Below, in pieces: positions 27,202-35,256 of a stretch of 35,307 nucleotides of DNA; position 1 is the stretch's first letter; every line of letters starts with the position of its first letter. Source of the stretch: Desulfobacteraceae bacterium UBA5616. GTDB taxonomy: Bacteria > Desulfobacterota > Desulfobacteria > Desulfobacterales > UBA5616. A program made the translations under genes and the position numbers. Under the pieces are notes generated by a model. The model did no database searches. It was not told where the DNA came from and saw nothing but the letters and a program-made list of their open reading frames with translations. The stretch is taken from the NCBI GenBank assembly GCA_002423615.1, contig DIKO01000118.1, forward strand, positions 19,327-54,633, in the 5' to 3' direction.

Positions 27202-27834
27202 TCAAATCAAAACCAGCATCCCCTTGACGAGGTCGATTAAAAAGTCCCGAACCATCAATTTGATGGCCAAAGCCGTCTCAACAGCTTTAACATGACATTC
27301 CATAACAAGGGGAAACCCGGTTACAATCGGGGTTACCACCTGGGAAAAATCGCATTTCCAGTCCAGACGCGTGGAAATCAGCATACCGGGCGGGTTTTTC
27401 TGCACGGAAACGACATCCAGCATACAAATGTCCTGGGGTGTTTTCGGGGTTGATAAAAAATTGAACATCCTGTCGGGGCCTTTTTTCAACGCCTCAAGGC
27501 ATTCCCACACGCCTTTTTCTCTTAAATCCGGGTGAAATGGGGAAAAACCCGTTTCCAAAGCCTTGCGGTAGTTCTTCCATCTCAGTGGAAGGGGCACAAT
27601 CCCACGGGCATCGGCGATCAGCGTGGGGAAAAATTCAACCAGGTGTTTCCGGTTCTGTTTCCCACAGAAGGCGACGAATTCCAAACCGGCCTCTTCGGAC
27701 ATTTTGAGCCCGTTCTGATATTCCAGACGGATGTCGCCGGTCAAATCAAGGGTCATCAAAAGCTCAGGGGTGTCCGCTCCCCGGGGTTGCCGTGGAAATC
27801 TGAAATCCAGAAGCGGAAGATCAAGAAGTCCCAT
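27202..27834 (-). CDS. Hypothetical protein, operon gene of unknown function
   Basis: A 210-residue protein with no motif I recognise. It begins MGLLDLPLLDFRFPRQ, has a central segment with LPLRWKNYRKALETGFSPFHPDL, and ends in a long helix-prone stretch, VETALAIKLMVRDFLIDLVKG, that is amphipathic to hydrophobic and could bind a membrane or partner. No signal peptide is seen. It lies 15 bases after the 116-residue gene and 60 bases before the duplicated-domain gene, in the same orientation. Codon use resembles its neighbours, so I judge it a real gene. Confidence 0.62.
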   Translation of the reverse strand: MGLLDLPLLDFRFPRQPRGADTPELLMTLDLTGDIRLEYQNGLKMSEEAGLEFVAFCGKQNRKHLVEFFPTLIADARGIVPLPLRWKNYRKALETGFSPFHPDLREKGVWECLEALKKGPDRMFNFLSTPKTPQDICMLDVVSVQKNPPGMLISTRLDWKCDFSQVVTPIVTGFPLVMECHVKAVETALAIKLMVRDFLIDLVKGMLVLI

Positions 27835-27849
27835 TCATCGTTTCTTTTG

Positions 27850-28200
27850 TCACAGGATTTTGATCACGTTTTCCAGATCAAACAGCTCGGCAAAGGTCCG
27901 GATCAGTTCCCGGCGGTTTTTCATGGCCAGATCAACTGTTTTTTGATGGAAATCCAATGTCGTCAGATCAATCTTGTCATCGGGCCCCGGCAGGGCGATA
28001 TCGATATCCCCGTCAAAATACAGTTCTGTTCTGGCGGCGGGAGAGGTTTTCCCCTCATGGGTTGTGGTGACGGTAAGCGTAAGAATATCCTGAAGGCAGT
28101 CTTCCGCCCGCTTTCCCATTTTTCCGGCCAAATCCCTTAATTTCCCCGCATCCCTGTCGACCAGGGCTTTCATGTAGCTGCTTCGGGTATCCTTGTCCAT
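27850..28200 (-). CDS. Hypothetical protein, operon gene of unknown function
   Basis: A 116-residue protein. It begins with a helical, charged segment (about 1-40), continues with a beta-rich part (TLTVTTTHEGK, ELYFDGDIDIALPG), and ends in a helix with KNRRELIRTFAELF. I do not recognise the family. An AAGGAG site precedes its ATG, 21 bases after the upstream gene, and the 210-residue gene follows 15 bases later. The shared spacing and strand support a common operon with the radical enzyme. Confidence 0.65.
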   Translation of the reverse strand: MDKDTRSSYMKALVDRDAGKLRDLAGKMGKRAEDCLQDILTLTVTTTHEGKTSPAARTELYFDGDIDIALPGPDDKIDLTTLDFHQKTVDLAMKNRRELIRTFAELFDLENVIKIL

Positions 28201-28221
28201 ATGCGGTTTTCTCCTTTTCGG

Positions 28222-29340
28222 TTAAACCACCACCAGTCCGTTTTCAGGGAGTAATTCCCTGAGTACGTAATGCTGGTGCAGGCTCGCGGCCTGATAAAAA
28301 CGATAGACCGGATAGGTTGCGGTCTCCTTTGTAGTTTTCAGGCCGGGGAATCCGTCCCTGGCGTCATCCCATGCTTTTGCGTCATAGGGTGGAATTTTCT
28401 CACCGCTATAAAGACGGCCGGCCTTGACGGCTTTGTTCCAGGCCTGAGACCGTTTGGGTTTTCCTTCCTCAAAAGCCAGTATTTCCCTGATGCAATTTTC
28501 AACATCGCCGTTAAAAACCACCGGTCCTTCAGTGTCCCGGCAATCCGGTCGCAAATCACCGAACCGTATGAAGAGGTCATGGAGTTCTCTGCAGGCCTCC
28601 AGGAAGCAGTCCTGGTTTTTCCTGTCGTATTCATGGGTGGGCCTGTCCGGGAATGATTCTCCTTTATTTTCATAGGTGAACTGCCAATGCAGGTAGGGCT
28701 GGTCCGGATAGGTCAAAACCGCTCCGTGTCCCAGGGCGCCGGAGAACAATTCGGCCCCTGAACTGAACAGGGTCCTTTTGATGTTTTTCAGCAGGCCCCC
28801 CTGGGTCCCGTATTTCCGGTAAAATTTCAACTGTTCCTCATCCCAGAAGACGCGTGCTTTTTTCGATACATTGATCAGGCGGATATCGTCGTTTTTAACC
28901 CGGTTTCTCCTGGAACTGACCCCGGAGAATCCGAAATGCGCGAAGGTGTCCGCATAAACATGGGCCGTAATCCCCATGAGTTCGAGGGCAAAAGGTTTAT
29001 CGAAAAGGTTCAGGTGGTGGTCCCGCATGGTTTTGGCCATATCGCTGTTTTTCCGGCAGACCAGGCGTTCCGTAAAGGCATCACCGTGATTTCCCGGCAA
29101 AAAATGGAAGGGGACCCATATGAATCTCTGGTCGTCCCGGTTTATGTTTTTTACGCATGCGGTATGGTGGGCCGTAACAACGGGGATGAGTTTGCCGCCG
29201 TTTTCATGGTCCAGGGTGTCATTGCCCAGAGCATCATCTACGTATTGAGAAGCGGTGGCAATGATCTTTGCGGCATTTTGATTCAAGCCGGCCAGACGGG
29301 CCAGGGCGTAAACCCCGTAATAATGAAAATCAACCTGCAT
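28222..29340 (-). CDS. His/Asp-rich phospholipase C-like protein (DUF6765-like)
   Basis: A 372-residue protein that begins MQVDFHYYGVYALARLAG. It carries a series of likely metal ligands: His6, Asp35-Asp36, His58-His59, His108-His109 and then HVYADTFAHFGFSG (His127, Asp131, His135). This pattern recalls zinc-dependent phospholipase C/S1-P1 nuclease-like proteins, and the overall sequence resembles the uncharacterised DUF6765 family as I remember it. There is no signal peptide. A hydrolytic role on a phosphoester, perhaps a lipid headgroup, is an inference. It is the second gene of the operon, 66 bases after the membrane protein. Confidence 0.7.
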   Translation of the reverse strand: MQVDFHYYGVYALARLAGLNQNAAKIIATASQYVDDALGNDTLDHENGGKLIPVVTAHHTACVKNINRDDQRFIWVPFHFLPGNHGDAFTERLVCRKNSDMAKTMRDHHLNLFDKPFALELMGITAHVYADTFAHFGFSGVSSRRNRVKNDDIRLINVSKKARVFWDEEQLKFYRKYGTQGGLLKNIKRTLFSSGAELFSGALGHGAVLTYPDQPYLHWQFTYENKGESFPDRPTHEYDRKNQDCFLEACRELHDLFIRFGDLRPDCRDTEGPVVFNGDVENCIREILAFEEGKPKRSQAWNKAVKAGRLYSGEKIPPYDAKAWDDARDGFPGLKTTKETATYPVYRFYQAASLHQHYVLRELLPENGLVVV

Positions 29341-29406
29341 GTCATTTTTCCTCTCGTATTCAGGTTTCTGCCTTCCCGGTCATTTCCCCTGATCCACGGC
29401 GGATTT

Positions 29407-30723
29407 TCAACCGGGCGACCGGGGAATGCCGTTAAGTTCCCGGTTCATCCGCCTTGCGGCAAGGGCCAGAAGAAATGCGGCCAGTACCATGACAACAGCT
29501 CCGGCATAGAAAAGGACGTCGAACAGAACAGGGCTTGAAAACGGCCCTTCCCCTGCAATACCCGCGTAAAGTCCGGAGTGTTTCATCATCAGGTTTCCGG
29601 ACCTGAAATACACGATCAGGCACAGGAAAAACCCCGAGGCGAGGAGGGCGGTTCCCCAATATCTTTTGAAGGGGGGGAGACACCAGCTGCCGTATACCGC
29701 CTGGAAGCTGCCGGTATCATGATCTTTCAGACGGCCCCGGGATAGAAGATATAGGCTGATGTATTTTTCGGCCCTTATCAGGTACGCCAGGATTATGGCT
29801 ACGATAATGAAGGGAAAAAGGGAAATCAGGTCCGAAAGATCCAGGGGCAGACGTCCGAAGGGAGATTCGATGGCTTTCACCCGGAGAGACAGTTCGGTCA
29901 ATTTTTCACGAACCGAGGCAAGGCCACGGGAAATATTCTCTAGTTCTTTTATCTTCTCGGCTTTTATCGCGTCTGCCTTATCAATAATTTGATTCACCTC
30001 GACGGTTACCGGCTGAAACGATGTCCGGAAATTTTCCTTCAGCTGTCTCGCCACATCCATTTTTCCGCCGACACCGCCGTAATGGTGCCAGAAACCGGGA
30101 TCGATATCGTTGATATGGGCTCTGATGGCGCTGATGGCGGTTTTGGCTTTTTCATCGATGCGCGAAGCACCCCAGTCACCAAATTGCCCCGGAATTGCGC
30201 CTAAAGGGCCCACCAGCTCGACCTGGATCCTTTCCGCCAATTGGGCAAACCAGTTCTCAAAAACCCATTGCACCCCTTTTTCGAATGACTGAATTCCGGC
30301 AGGCAGGTCGGGAAAAAAGCCCGGTGATTGGAATCCCTGGATGGGGGCGCTCTGCTGCATCATCGCCCGTGGCTCCTGGGGGGATGAAACGTTTCTTTCG
30401 ACGGCGGCCTGGATCCTTGGCAGCTCATCCCTGAGGCGGTCCGGAAAAACATCTATTTCCTTTTCCATTCCTTTCAGTCGCCGGGTCATCTCATCGCTGA
30501 TGCGTTTGATTTCAGCCACATCCGCATTGATGTGTTCAACCTTTTGTTCCACCCGTGAGATTGTCTGAACCGCGGCGAGTTCCCGGGATTTATATCTGAA
30601 ATAGGGTTCAATCACATAGAAATGGCAAAATAAAATGAAGAACACGCCCACGGAAACAATGCGGGTAACGGCTTTTTGAGTGGAACGAAGATCATTCAAA
30701 ACAAGATCGTCGAGTTCCATCAT
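29407..30723 (-). CDS. Coiled-coil membrane protein of unknown function
   Basis: A 438-residue protein. One membrane helix lies near residues 19-42 and three more near the C-terminus (about 300-322, 355-375, 400-428). The 250 residues between contain two coiled-coil parts, about 48-105 and 230-292, and a proline/glycine-rich section (QSAPIQGFQSPGFFPDLP). With an even number of helices, the long middle domain is probably outside the cytoplasm. I know no family for it. A GGAGGAAG site precedes the ATG and an extended -10 promoter lies 48 bases upstream, so it heads the eight-gene operon. Confidence 0.68.
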   Translation of the reverse strand: MMELDDLVLNDLRSTQKAVTRIVSVGVFFILFCHFYVIEPYFRYKSRELAAVQTISRVEQKVEHINADVAEIKRISDEMTRRLKGMEKEIDVFPDRLRDELPRIQAAVERNVSSPQEPRAMMQQSAPIQGFQSPGFFPDLPAGIQSFEKGVQWVFENWFAQLAERIQVELVGPLGAIPGQFGDWGASRIDEKAKTAISAIRAHINDIDPGFWHHYGGVGGKMDVARQLKENFRTSFQPVTVEVNQIIDKADAIKAEKIKELENISRGLASVREKLTELSLRVKAIESPFGRLPLDLSDLISLFPFIIVAIILAYLIRAEKYISLYLLSRGRLKDHDTGSFQAVYGSWCLPPFKRYWGTALLASGFFLCLIVYFRSGNLMMKHSGLYAGIAGEGPFSSPVLFDVLFYAGAVVMVLAAFLLALAARRMNRELNGIPRSPG

Positions 30724-30770
30724 GGGTCTTCCTCCAGGCAGGGCATTATTTTTCCGCTGTATCCGTCCTG

Positions 30771-30779
30771 ATTATATCA
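30771..30779 (-). promoter_or_regulatory. Extended -10 promoter of the glycyl radical operon
   Basis: On the minus strand the sequence is TGATATAAT: a perfect TATAAT (complement of 30771-30776) with the TGn extension. No good -35 is found at 17 bases, which is acceptable for an extended -10 site. The start of transcription would fall about 40 bases before the first gene's ATG. Confidence 0.5.
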
Positions 30780-30858
30780 GAAATAGAAAACATCCGCTTT
30801 TTTATATGCCATGAAACAGCATCTCCTGTCAAACTGGAAAACTCATTGATATTTTAAA

Positions 30859-30888
30859 CCGTTATAGCTGTAGACGGTATCATAACGG
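30859..30888. promoter_or_regulatory. Inverted repeat, possible regulator-binding site
   Basis: CCGTTAT (30859-30865) and ATAACGG (30882-30888) are perfect seven-base inverted arms with a 16-base spacer. Arm centres are 23 bases apart, about two helical turns, as for a dimeric regulator. It sits roughly 80 bases upstream of the operon's -10 element. A binding function is inferred. Confidence 0.35.
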
Positions 30889-30900
30889 ATAGATTGCCTT

Positions 30901-30940
30901 AAAAATGGACGACATGCAATTGCTGCAGGACGTCATTTTT
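30901..30940. terminator. Bidirectional terminator-like hairpin 1
   Basis: AAAAATGGACG (30901-30911) pairs with CGTCATTTTT (30931-30940), with a single bulged G, around a 19-base loop that contains GCAATTGC. The A-tract and T-tract on the two sides would let it act on both strands. It lies between divergent genes, where a terminator is not expected. Confidence 0.45.
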
Positions 30941-30952
30941 CAATTCACCCGC

Positions 30953-30980
30953 AAAAAGCCACCCCAATGCCGGGCTTTTT
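30953..30980. terminator. Bidirectional terminator-like hairpin 2
   Basis: AAAAAGCC (30953-30960) pairs perfectly with GGCTTTTT (30973-30980) around a 12-base loop. It follows the first hairpin by 12 bases. Together they would insulate the operon from any transcript coming from the other side, or bound a small untranslated RNA. Confidence 0.5.
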
Positions 30981-31101
30981 CAGGAGCCCTCATAATTCCC
31001 TTTTGGTTGAATCATCATTATAGTATACACAAACGACGTTTTTGTTTCAGGCATGGCGTTGTGCCTGTTCAATGAATAAATCAATTGATGAGGAATGAAA
31101 A

Positions 31102-31797
31102 ATGGAAGAACCCGTTTATGCTCTGGTCATATGCCCCCATCCGGACGATGCTGAATTCGGATGCGCCGGAACAGTGGCCCGGTGGACGGCTGAGGGGAAA
31201 AAGGTCGTTTACGTCCTGTGCACCAATGGAAACAAGGGTACCGGGGATCGGAATATGTCCCCCGATGCCCTTTCTGAAATAAGGATTGAAGAACAGAGAA
31301 ATGCGGCGGCGGTTCTGAAGGTAGAGAAGGTGGTGACACTGGGGTACCCGGACCAGGGTCTGGAGGATACCCCCGAATTCAGAAAAGAAATCGTCCGGCA
31401 GATTCGCATCTACCGGCCCGAGGTGGTGGTCACGGCCGACCCTTACCGCCGGTACATCTGGCACCGGGACCACAGGATTACGGGAAGGGTGGTGCTCGAT
31501 GCGGTATTTCCCTTTGCCAGGGACCATCTGGCCTATCCCGATCTCCTGGAAGAGGGCCTGGAACCCCATAAGGTTTCCGAGCTTCTGTTCTGGGGACCGG
31601 ACGACATCAATTACCGGGTGGACATCACGCAGACCTTTGACATCAAGTTAAAGGCCTTAAGGTGCCACAAAAGCCAGGTGGGACACATGACCGAAGAACA
31701 GTTGGAAGAGCGGATGAGGAAACGGTACCGGGATTTCGCCGAGGGTGAGGCGTTTGAGCTGGCCGAAGCCTTTCACCGGGTGAAGATCCCTTATTAA
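31102..31797 (+). CDS. PIG-L/LmbE-family deacetylase
   Basis: A 231-residue zinc hydrolase. The first metal motif is CPHPDDAEFGCAGT (His13, Asp15, Asp16) and the second is WHRDHR (His121, His124). The family removes acetyl groups from N-acetylglucosamine in lipid or thiol conjugates (mycothiol, bacillithiol and GPI pathways). The substrate here is unknown. A GAGGAA site precedes the ATG. Its stop shares bases 31795-31796 with the stop of the convergent metallo-beta-lactamase gene, so no terminator separates them. Confidence 0.92.
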   Translation: MEEPVYALVICPHPDDAEFGCAGTVARWTAEGKKVVYVLCTNGNKGTGDRNMSPDALSEIRIEEQRNAAAVLKVEKVVTLGYPDQGLEDTPEFRKEIVRQIRIYRPEVVVTADPYRRYIWHRDHRITGRVVLDAVFPFARDHLAYPDLLEEGLEPHKVSELLFWGPDDINYRVDITQTFDIKLKALRCHKSQVGHMTEEQLEERMRKRYRDFAEGEAFELAEAFHRVKIPY

Positions 31798-32435
31798 GAC
31801 GAAAGCCAGGACACGTCCCCGTAAAGATCCGGATCATGGGGGTTTGAAGAAAATACGGCAAATTCTTCCTTTGCCCTGCCAACCGTGGTGGGTTCGCCGT
31901 GACCCGGAAACACCCGGGTGATGTCTGGGAGCGTGAATATATTTTCGGTCAGGGATGCGATGATCCGGGTAAATCCCGCAGACGACCAGGTTTTGCCCGG
32001 GCCTCCGGGAAACAGGGTGTCTCCGGAGATCAAAAAGGGAGCCGCATAAAAGCACAGGCTGCCGGGAGTATGCCCCGGGGTGGATAAAACCTTGAGATGA
32101 ATCCTGCCGAAGGAGACAACATCGTTATGCTTCAGCAGGATGTCCGGCGTAACAGGCAGGCCGGGAACTTCCGCCACATCCGCACCCACCCGGACGCCCA
32201 ACTCTTTTTTCAGTTGGGCCAGGGCGCCGACATGATCTATGTGGTTGTGGGTCATGAGAAGGTATTGCGGGCGGGTCCCCGAGAGGGCCTCAATGACCTT
32301 CTCCGCGTCCCCGGGGGCGTCCACCACCACGCTTTCGCTGGTTTCCCTGCAGGTCAGGATATAGGTGTTGGCGCCGTAAGGTCCCAGGGACAGCCGTTCG
32401 AGACGCATCCCATCGGTTTCCTCCAAAAAAGCCAT
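31794..32435 (-). CDS. MBL-fold hydrolase, glyoxalase II-like
   Basis: A 213-residue metallo-beta-lactamase protein of the hydroxyacylglutathione hydrolase-like group. The metal motif is MTHNHIDHVGAL (His63, His65, Asp67, His68), with TPGHTPGSLCFY, LISGDTLFPGG and FPGHGEPTT following. It would hydrolyse a thioester or a related ester, but the substrate is not known. The start at 32435 shares one base with the stop of the NUDIX gene (TAATG), so the two are translationally coupled; an alternative ATG at 32408 gives a shorter, more typical N-terminus. Confidence 0.9.
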   Translation of the reverse strand: MAFLEETDGMRLERLSLGPYGANTYILTCRETSESVVVDAPGDAEKVIEALSGTRPQYLLMTHNHIDHVGALAQLKKELGVRVGADVAEVPGLPVTPDILLKHNDVVSFGRIHLKVLSTPGHTPGSLCFYAAPFLISGDTLFPGGPGKTWSSAGFTRIIASLTENIFTLPDITRVFPGHGEPTTVGRAKEEFAVFSSNPHDPDLYGDVSWLSS

Positions 32436-33400
32436 TATCGGCCTCCGGTGATGGGTTTCAGGTCCGCAGTTCCATGGGTTTCCGCTGCTTTTGCGTCATG
32501 GGCGAACATGATTTGAAATTTGCCGTCCACCATCACCACCCGGGAGGGATCATTCTCTCGGAATGGTTGTTTGTAAGCTTCAATGGCATATTCCGGGTCA
32601 TGGGGGAGTTTAATGCCGAATCCGGATTCCGCCTGGAAGGCCTGGGGAAGAATGGGCCTGATTTTCACTTTGGAGACGGATTCAAACAGTTCGTCCACGG
32701 AAGAAAACAGAGAGATTTCCTCTATGGTTTTCAACGTCGGCGGCATCAGCATGATCTCGCCCCTGTCATTCTTCGCCTTGGCTTCTTCCGGCGTCAGCCA
32801 GAGGGATTCCACCATTTCGATGTGATCGTGTTCAGGCTTCTGATGCCTGGGGATCCTGGCTATGAAAAACCGGGTGTCGAAGCGCCGGGATTCCACTTCC
32901 GGGGTGATCCACCGGGCAAAGGGCATCAGATGGTCCAGGGCGTATCTGAAATTTTCCCTGACGGCAAAATCTTTCAGCGTCAGGGTGCCTTCGTGGATCT
33001 GGTTGCGGTACCCGTTCAAATGGTCCGCCAGTGCCCGGCTTTTTTCCGGGTTATTCGAATTCACGGTGACATCCGACAGAAGAACCCCGGATTCCTCAAA
33101 GGTTTCCCGTACGGCAGCGAAAAAGAGACCCAGAACCTTCTCTTCCGGGGTTTCCGGTTCGTTCAATCGGGTGACGGCGTCATTGACCGAAATGCCATCC
33201 ATATGCCGAACCAGTTCGGCATCGCAATCCCCTTCATCCAGGGCCCCGCCCGGGTAAACAAAGGCCCCCCCCATGAAGTTCTGCTTCTTATGGCGGCGCA
33301 TCAGGAAGAATTCAAACGGTTTTTTTTGGGTTTCCCGGATCAGGATGACGGTGGCAGCGTCCCTGGGGCGGGGGATCTCCGGATGTTGCGGATTATTCAT
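32435..33400 (-). CDS. NUDIX hydrolase with split Nudix box (NUDT19/NUDT7-like)
   Basis: A 321-residue NUDIX protein. Its box is interrupted: GGAL at 51-54 begins the motif and AAVRETFEESGVLL (R98-ETFEE-SG105) completes it, with about 43 residues between. This split box is typical of the NUDT7/NUDT19 group, which hydrolyses CoA and acyl-CoA diphosphate bonds; that activity is inferred here. The N-terminal VILIRETQKKPFEFFLMRR and the later FARWITPEVESRRFDTRFF are also family features. It overlaps the small upstream gene by eight bases and is coupled to the downstream hydrolase. Pairing a putative CoA pyrophosphatase with a thioesterase-like hydrolase suggests acyl-CoA housekeeping. Confidence 0.88.
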   Translation of the reverse strand: MNNPQHPEIPRPRDAATVILIRETQKKPFEFFLMRRHKKQNFMGGAFVYPGGALDEGDCDAELVRHMDGISVNDAVTRLNEPETPEEKVLGLFFAAVRETFEESGVLLSDVTVNSNNPEKSRALADHLNGYRNQIHEGTLTLKDFAVRENFRYALDHLMPFARWITPEVESRRFDTRFFIARIPRHQKPEHDHIEMVESLWLTPEEAKAKNDRGEIMLMPPTLKTIEEISLFSSVDELFESVSKVKIRPILPQAFQAESGFGIKLPHDPEYAIEAYKQPFRENDPSRVVMVDGKFQIMFAHDAKAAETHGTADLKPITGGR

Positions 33401-33566
33401 TTTTTCCTTCGGAAGAAGTGTTGACGTGGTTTACCGCTTCTTCAACGGTGTTAAAGATGGTTTTAAACATTTCGGGAAAACCGGCGGGAGAAACTCTCCC
33501 GGTTTCAATGAATTTGACGATGATTTCCTTGGAAGTTCTGAGGATTTGTTCGTCGAGTGAGCTCAT
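33393..33566 (-). CDS. Small conserved helical protein
   Basis: A 57-residue protein starting MSSLDEQILRTSKEIIVKF. It is almost all helix, with an ETGRVSPAGF turn in the middle, and ends in charged residues. I recall similar short proteins in Deltaproteobacteria without a known function. The ATG at 33566 has an AGGGA site and is better than a GTG at 33581. The stop overlaps the NUDIX start by eight bases, so it is the first gene of this three-gene operon. Confidence 0.7.
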   Translation of the reverse strand: MSSLDEQILRTSKEIIVKFIETGRVSPAGFPEMFKTIFNTVEEAVNHVNTSSEGKNE

Positions 33567-33588
33567 GCGTGGTCCCTGCACTAAAATT

Positions 33589-33634
33589 TTTATAATATTT
33601 TTGATTTGTTAACAAAAATGAAGCGCCCTGTCAA
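33589..33634 (-). promoter_or_regulatory. Possible promoter for the small protein-NUDIX-hydrolase operon
   Basis: On the minus strand a perfect TTGACA (complement of 33629-33634) is followed by weak -10 candidates, and a better TATAAA (complement of 33589-33594) lies further on, preceded after 15 bases by TTGTTA. The right pairing is not clear. The region is strongly A/T-rich and lies directly before the small gene. Confidence 0.3.
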
Positions 33635-33665
33635 GAACAAGGAGGGTGTGCCCTGAATTTAAACC

Positions 33666-35246
33666 TCATGCTCCCAACGCCTCCTGGATAGCATTCATCA
33701 TATCCGCTTTTTTAAACGGTTTCCTTAAAAAAGCGGATATGCCCAATTTTCTGGCCTGTTGTTCCGAAATGATCCCGCTGTTTCCGGTGCAAATGATGGT
33801 CGGCATATTTGGACAAATTGACAGAATATTCCGGATTAATTCCTCACCTTTCATTATCGGCATTGACGCATCGGTGATCACCAGGTCCACCTGATCCGGA
33901 GCGGATTTCAATAATTCAAGGGCATTGGCGGGAGATGTCGTGCTTTTCACATCAAAGCCGAGATTTTCAAGAACCAGATGGGCGACTTCGATAATGATTT
34001 CCTCATCATCCACAAAAAGAATCGTTTTCCTTTTTTTCGAATCCGGTGACTCTTCCGGGGGTTGCCTCTTTGGCGCCTCTTCAACGACGGGAAAAACAAT
34101 GTTTACGGTCGTTCCTTTTCCCGGGAAGCTGTCAACCCGTATGCCGCCCCCGTAATCCTTCACGATTCCGTATACGACGGATAACCCCAATCCGGACCCT
34201 TTTCCCTTTTCCTTTGTTGTGAAATAAGGCTCGAAAATCCGGTCCTGAATTTTCGGATCGATTCCAACACCCGTATCCGTTACCCTCAAATTTACATAAG
34301 TACCGCCTTTTGCCAGTTGATACCCGAAAGCGGTCTGTTCATCCAGTTCAACATTCATCAGACTGACATCCAATGTGCCTCCGTTTTCTTCCATGGCCTG
34401 GAGGGAATTCATGCAGAGGTTCATCAATAACTGGTTGATCTGAACCGGATCACCCAAAACCTTGCCCGATTCATAACGCACATTTTGCGTTATTTTGACG
34501 TTTTTGGGAGTAATGGAGGCCAGTAGATTCAGGCTCTCTTTCACCATTAAATTGATTTTCAATAAAAATCTTCCCTTTTCCTTGGACCGGCTGAAGGTAA
34601 TCAGCTGGGATACCAAATCCTTTGCACGCAAACTCGCGTCTATGGCATTTTCCAGGCGGACTCTTCTTTGATCCCCGTTGGGCATGTTCATCATCGCTAT
34701 CTCAATATTGGCGATGATAATCGTAAGAATATTGTTAAAGTCATGGCCCACGCCGCCCGCCAGCACACCAATGGCCTCCATTCTCTGAGATTGACGGGCC
34801 TGGGCCTCAATTTTCATCTTGTCTGTTGCATCTGCAAAAAATCCTCTGATGCCGATGGGCCCATCCTGATTCCGAACAGCTATTGAATGGATCATGGCTG
34901 GAAAAGTGGTGCCGTCCTTTTTTGTCACCAGGTAATCCGTCAGGCCCAGGTCCTCTCCCCCCCTGATCCTTTCAATATTTTCAGCGGCTCTTTTCCGGTC
35001 GTTCGGCGTAATGATATTCACCGCGTTAAGGCCCCGATCGAAATCTTCCTTCGTATACCCGAAAACTTCAAACCCTTTGCGATTCACGATCGTGATATTG
35101 TTTTCCGTGTCGAGTTCAAAAATGGTTTCAGGTAAATATTCCATGAGCTCCCTGCATTTTTTTCCACTTTCTTCAATTTCTGAAATCTTTTTTTCCAATT
35201 CCATGATTTTCTGTTCCAACACTTCCGGGGATGTTTTGCCGCTCAT
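33666..35246 (-). CDS. PAS-containing hybrid histidine kinase with C-terminal receiver
   Basis: About 526 residues. A short coiled coil is followed by a PAS domain (about 30-140), an H box with GGVGHDFNN (His168), a HATPase_c domain with the DTGVGID and GSGLGLSVVYG motifs, and a receiver domain with DDEE, phospho-acceptor Asp459 in VITDASMP, and Lys509. There are no membrane helices, so it is a soluble sensor. The receiver has no output domain, which suggests phosphorelay to a partner. ATG 35246 has a GGAG site six bases upstream. The frame stays open to the window edge, so a longer N-terminus is possible. The signal is unknown. Confidence 0.9.
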   Translation of the reverse strand: MSGKTSPEVLEQKIMELEKKISEIEESGKKCRELMEYLPETIFELDTENNITIVNRKGFEVFGYTKEDFDRGLNAVNIITPNDRKRAAENIERIRGGEDLGLTDYLVTKKDGTTFPAMIHSIAVRNQDGPIGIRGFFADATDKMKIEAQARQSQRMEAIGVLAGGVGHDFNNILTIIIANIEIAMMNMPNGDQRRVRLENAIDASLRAKDLVSQLITFSRSKEKGRFLLKINLMVKESLNLLASITPKNVKITQNVRYESGKVLGDPVQINQLLMNLCMNSLQAMEENGGTLDVSLMNVELDEQTAFGYQLAKGGTYVNLRVTDTGVGIDPKIQDRIFEPYFTTKEKGKGSGLGLSVVYGIVKDYGGGIRVDSFPGKGTTVNIVFPVVEEAPKRQPPEESPDSKKRKTILFVDDEEIIIEVAHLVLENLGFDVKSTTSPANALELLKSAPDQVDLVITDASMPIMKGEELIRNILSICPNMPTIICTGNSGIISEQQARKLGISAFLRKPFKKADMMNAIQEALGA

Positions 35247-35252
35247 GGCCGA

Positions 35253-35256
35253 CTCC
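35253..35256 (-). promoter_or_regulatory. Shine-Dalgarno that supports the kinase start
   Basis: GGAG on the minus strand lies six bases before ATG 35246. Other in-frame options (ATG at 35258, TTG at 35282) have no such site. Confidence 0.5.

Larger units (their letters stand above)
30724..31101. other. 378-base divergent spacer without a gene
   Basis: No open frame here is convincing. The spacer separates the start of the minus-strand radical-enzyme operon from the plus-strand PIG-L deacetylase gene. It holds an extended -10 promoter for the operon (30771-30779), an inverted repeat (30859-30888) and two terminator-like hairpins (30901-30940, 30953-30980), listed separately. The deacetylase side has A/T-rich TATAGT/TATACA elements near 31020, with no good -35 partner. 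Confidence 0.6.

Noticed and set aside
32474..33424. A 316-codon plus-strand open frame
   Set aside because: It is exactly opposite the NUDIX gene, has no ribosome site and no recognisable motif, and its composition (many Phe, His, Gly) is that of an antisense frame.
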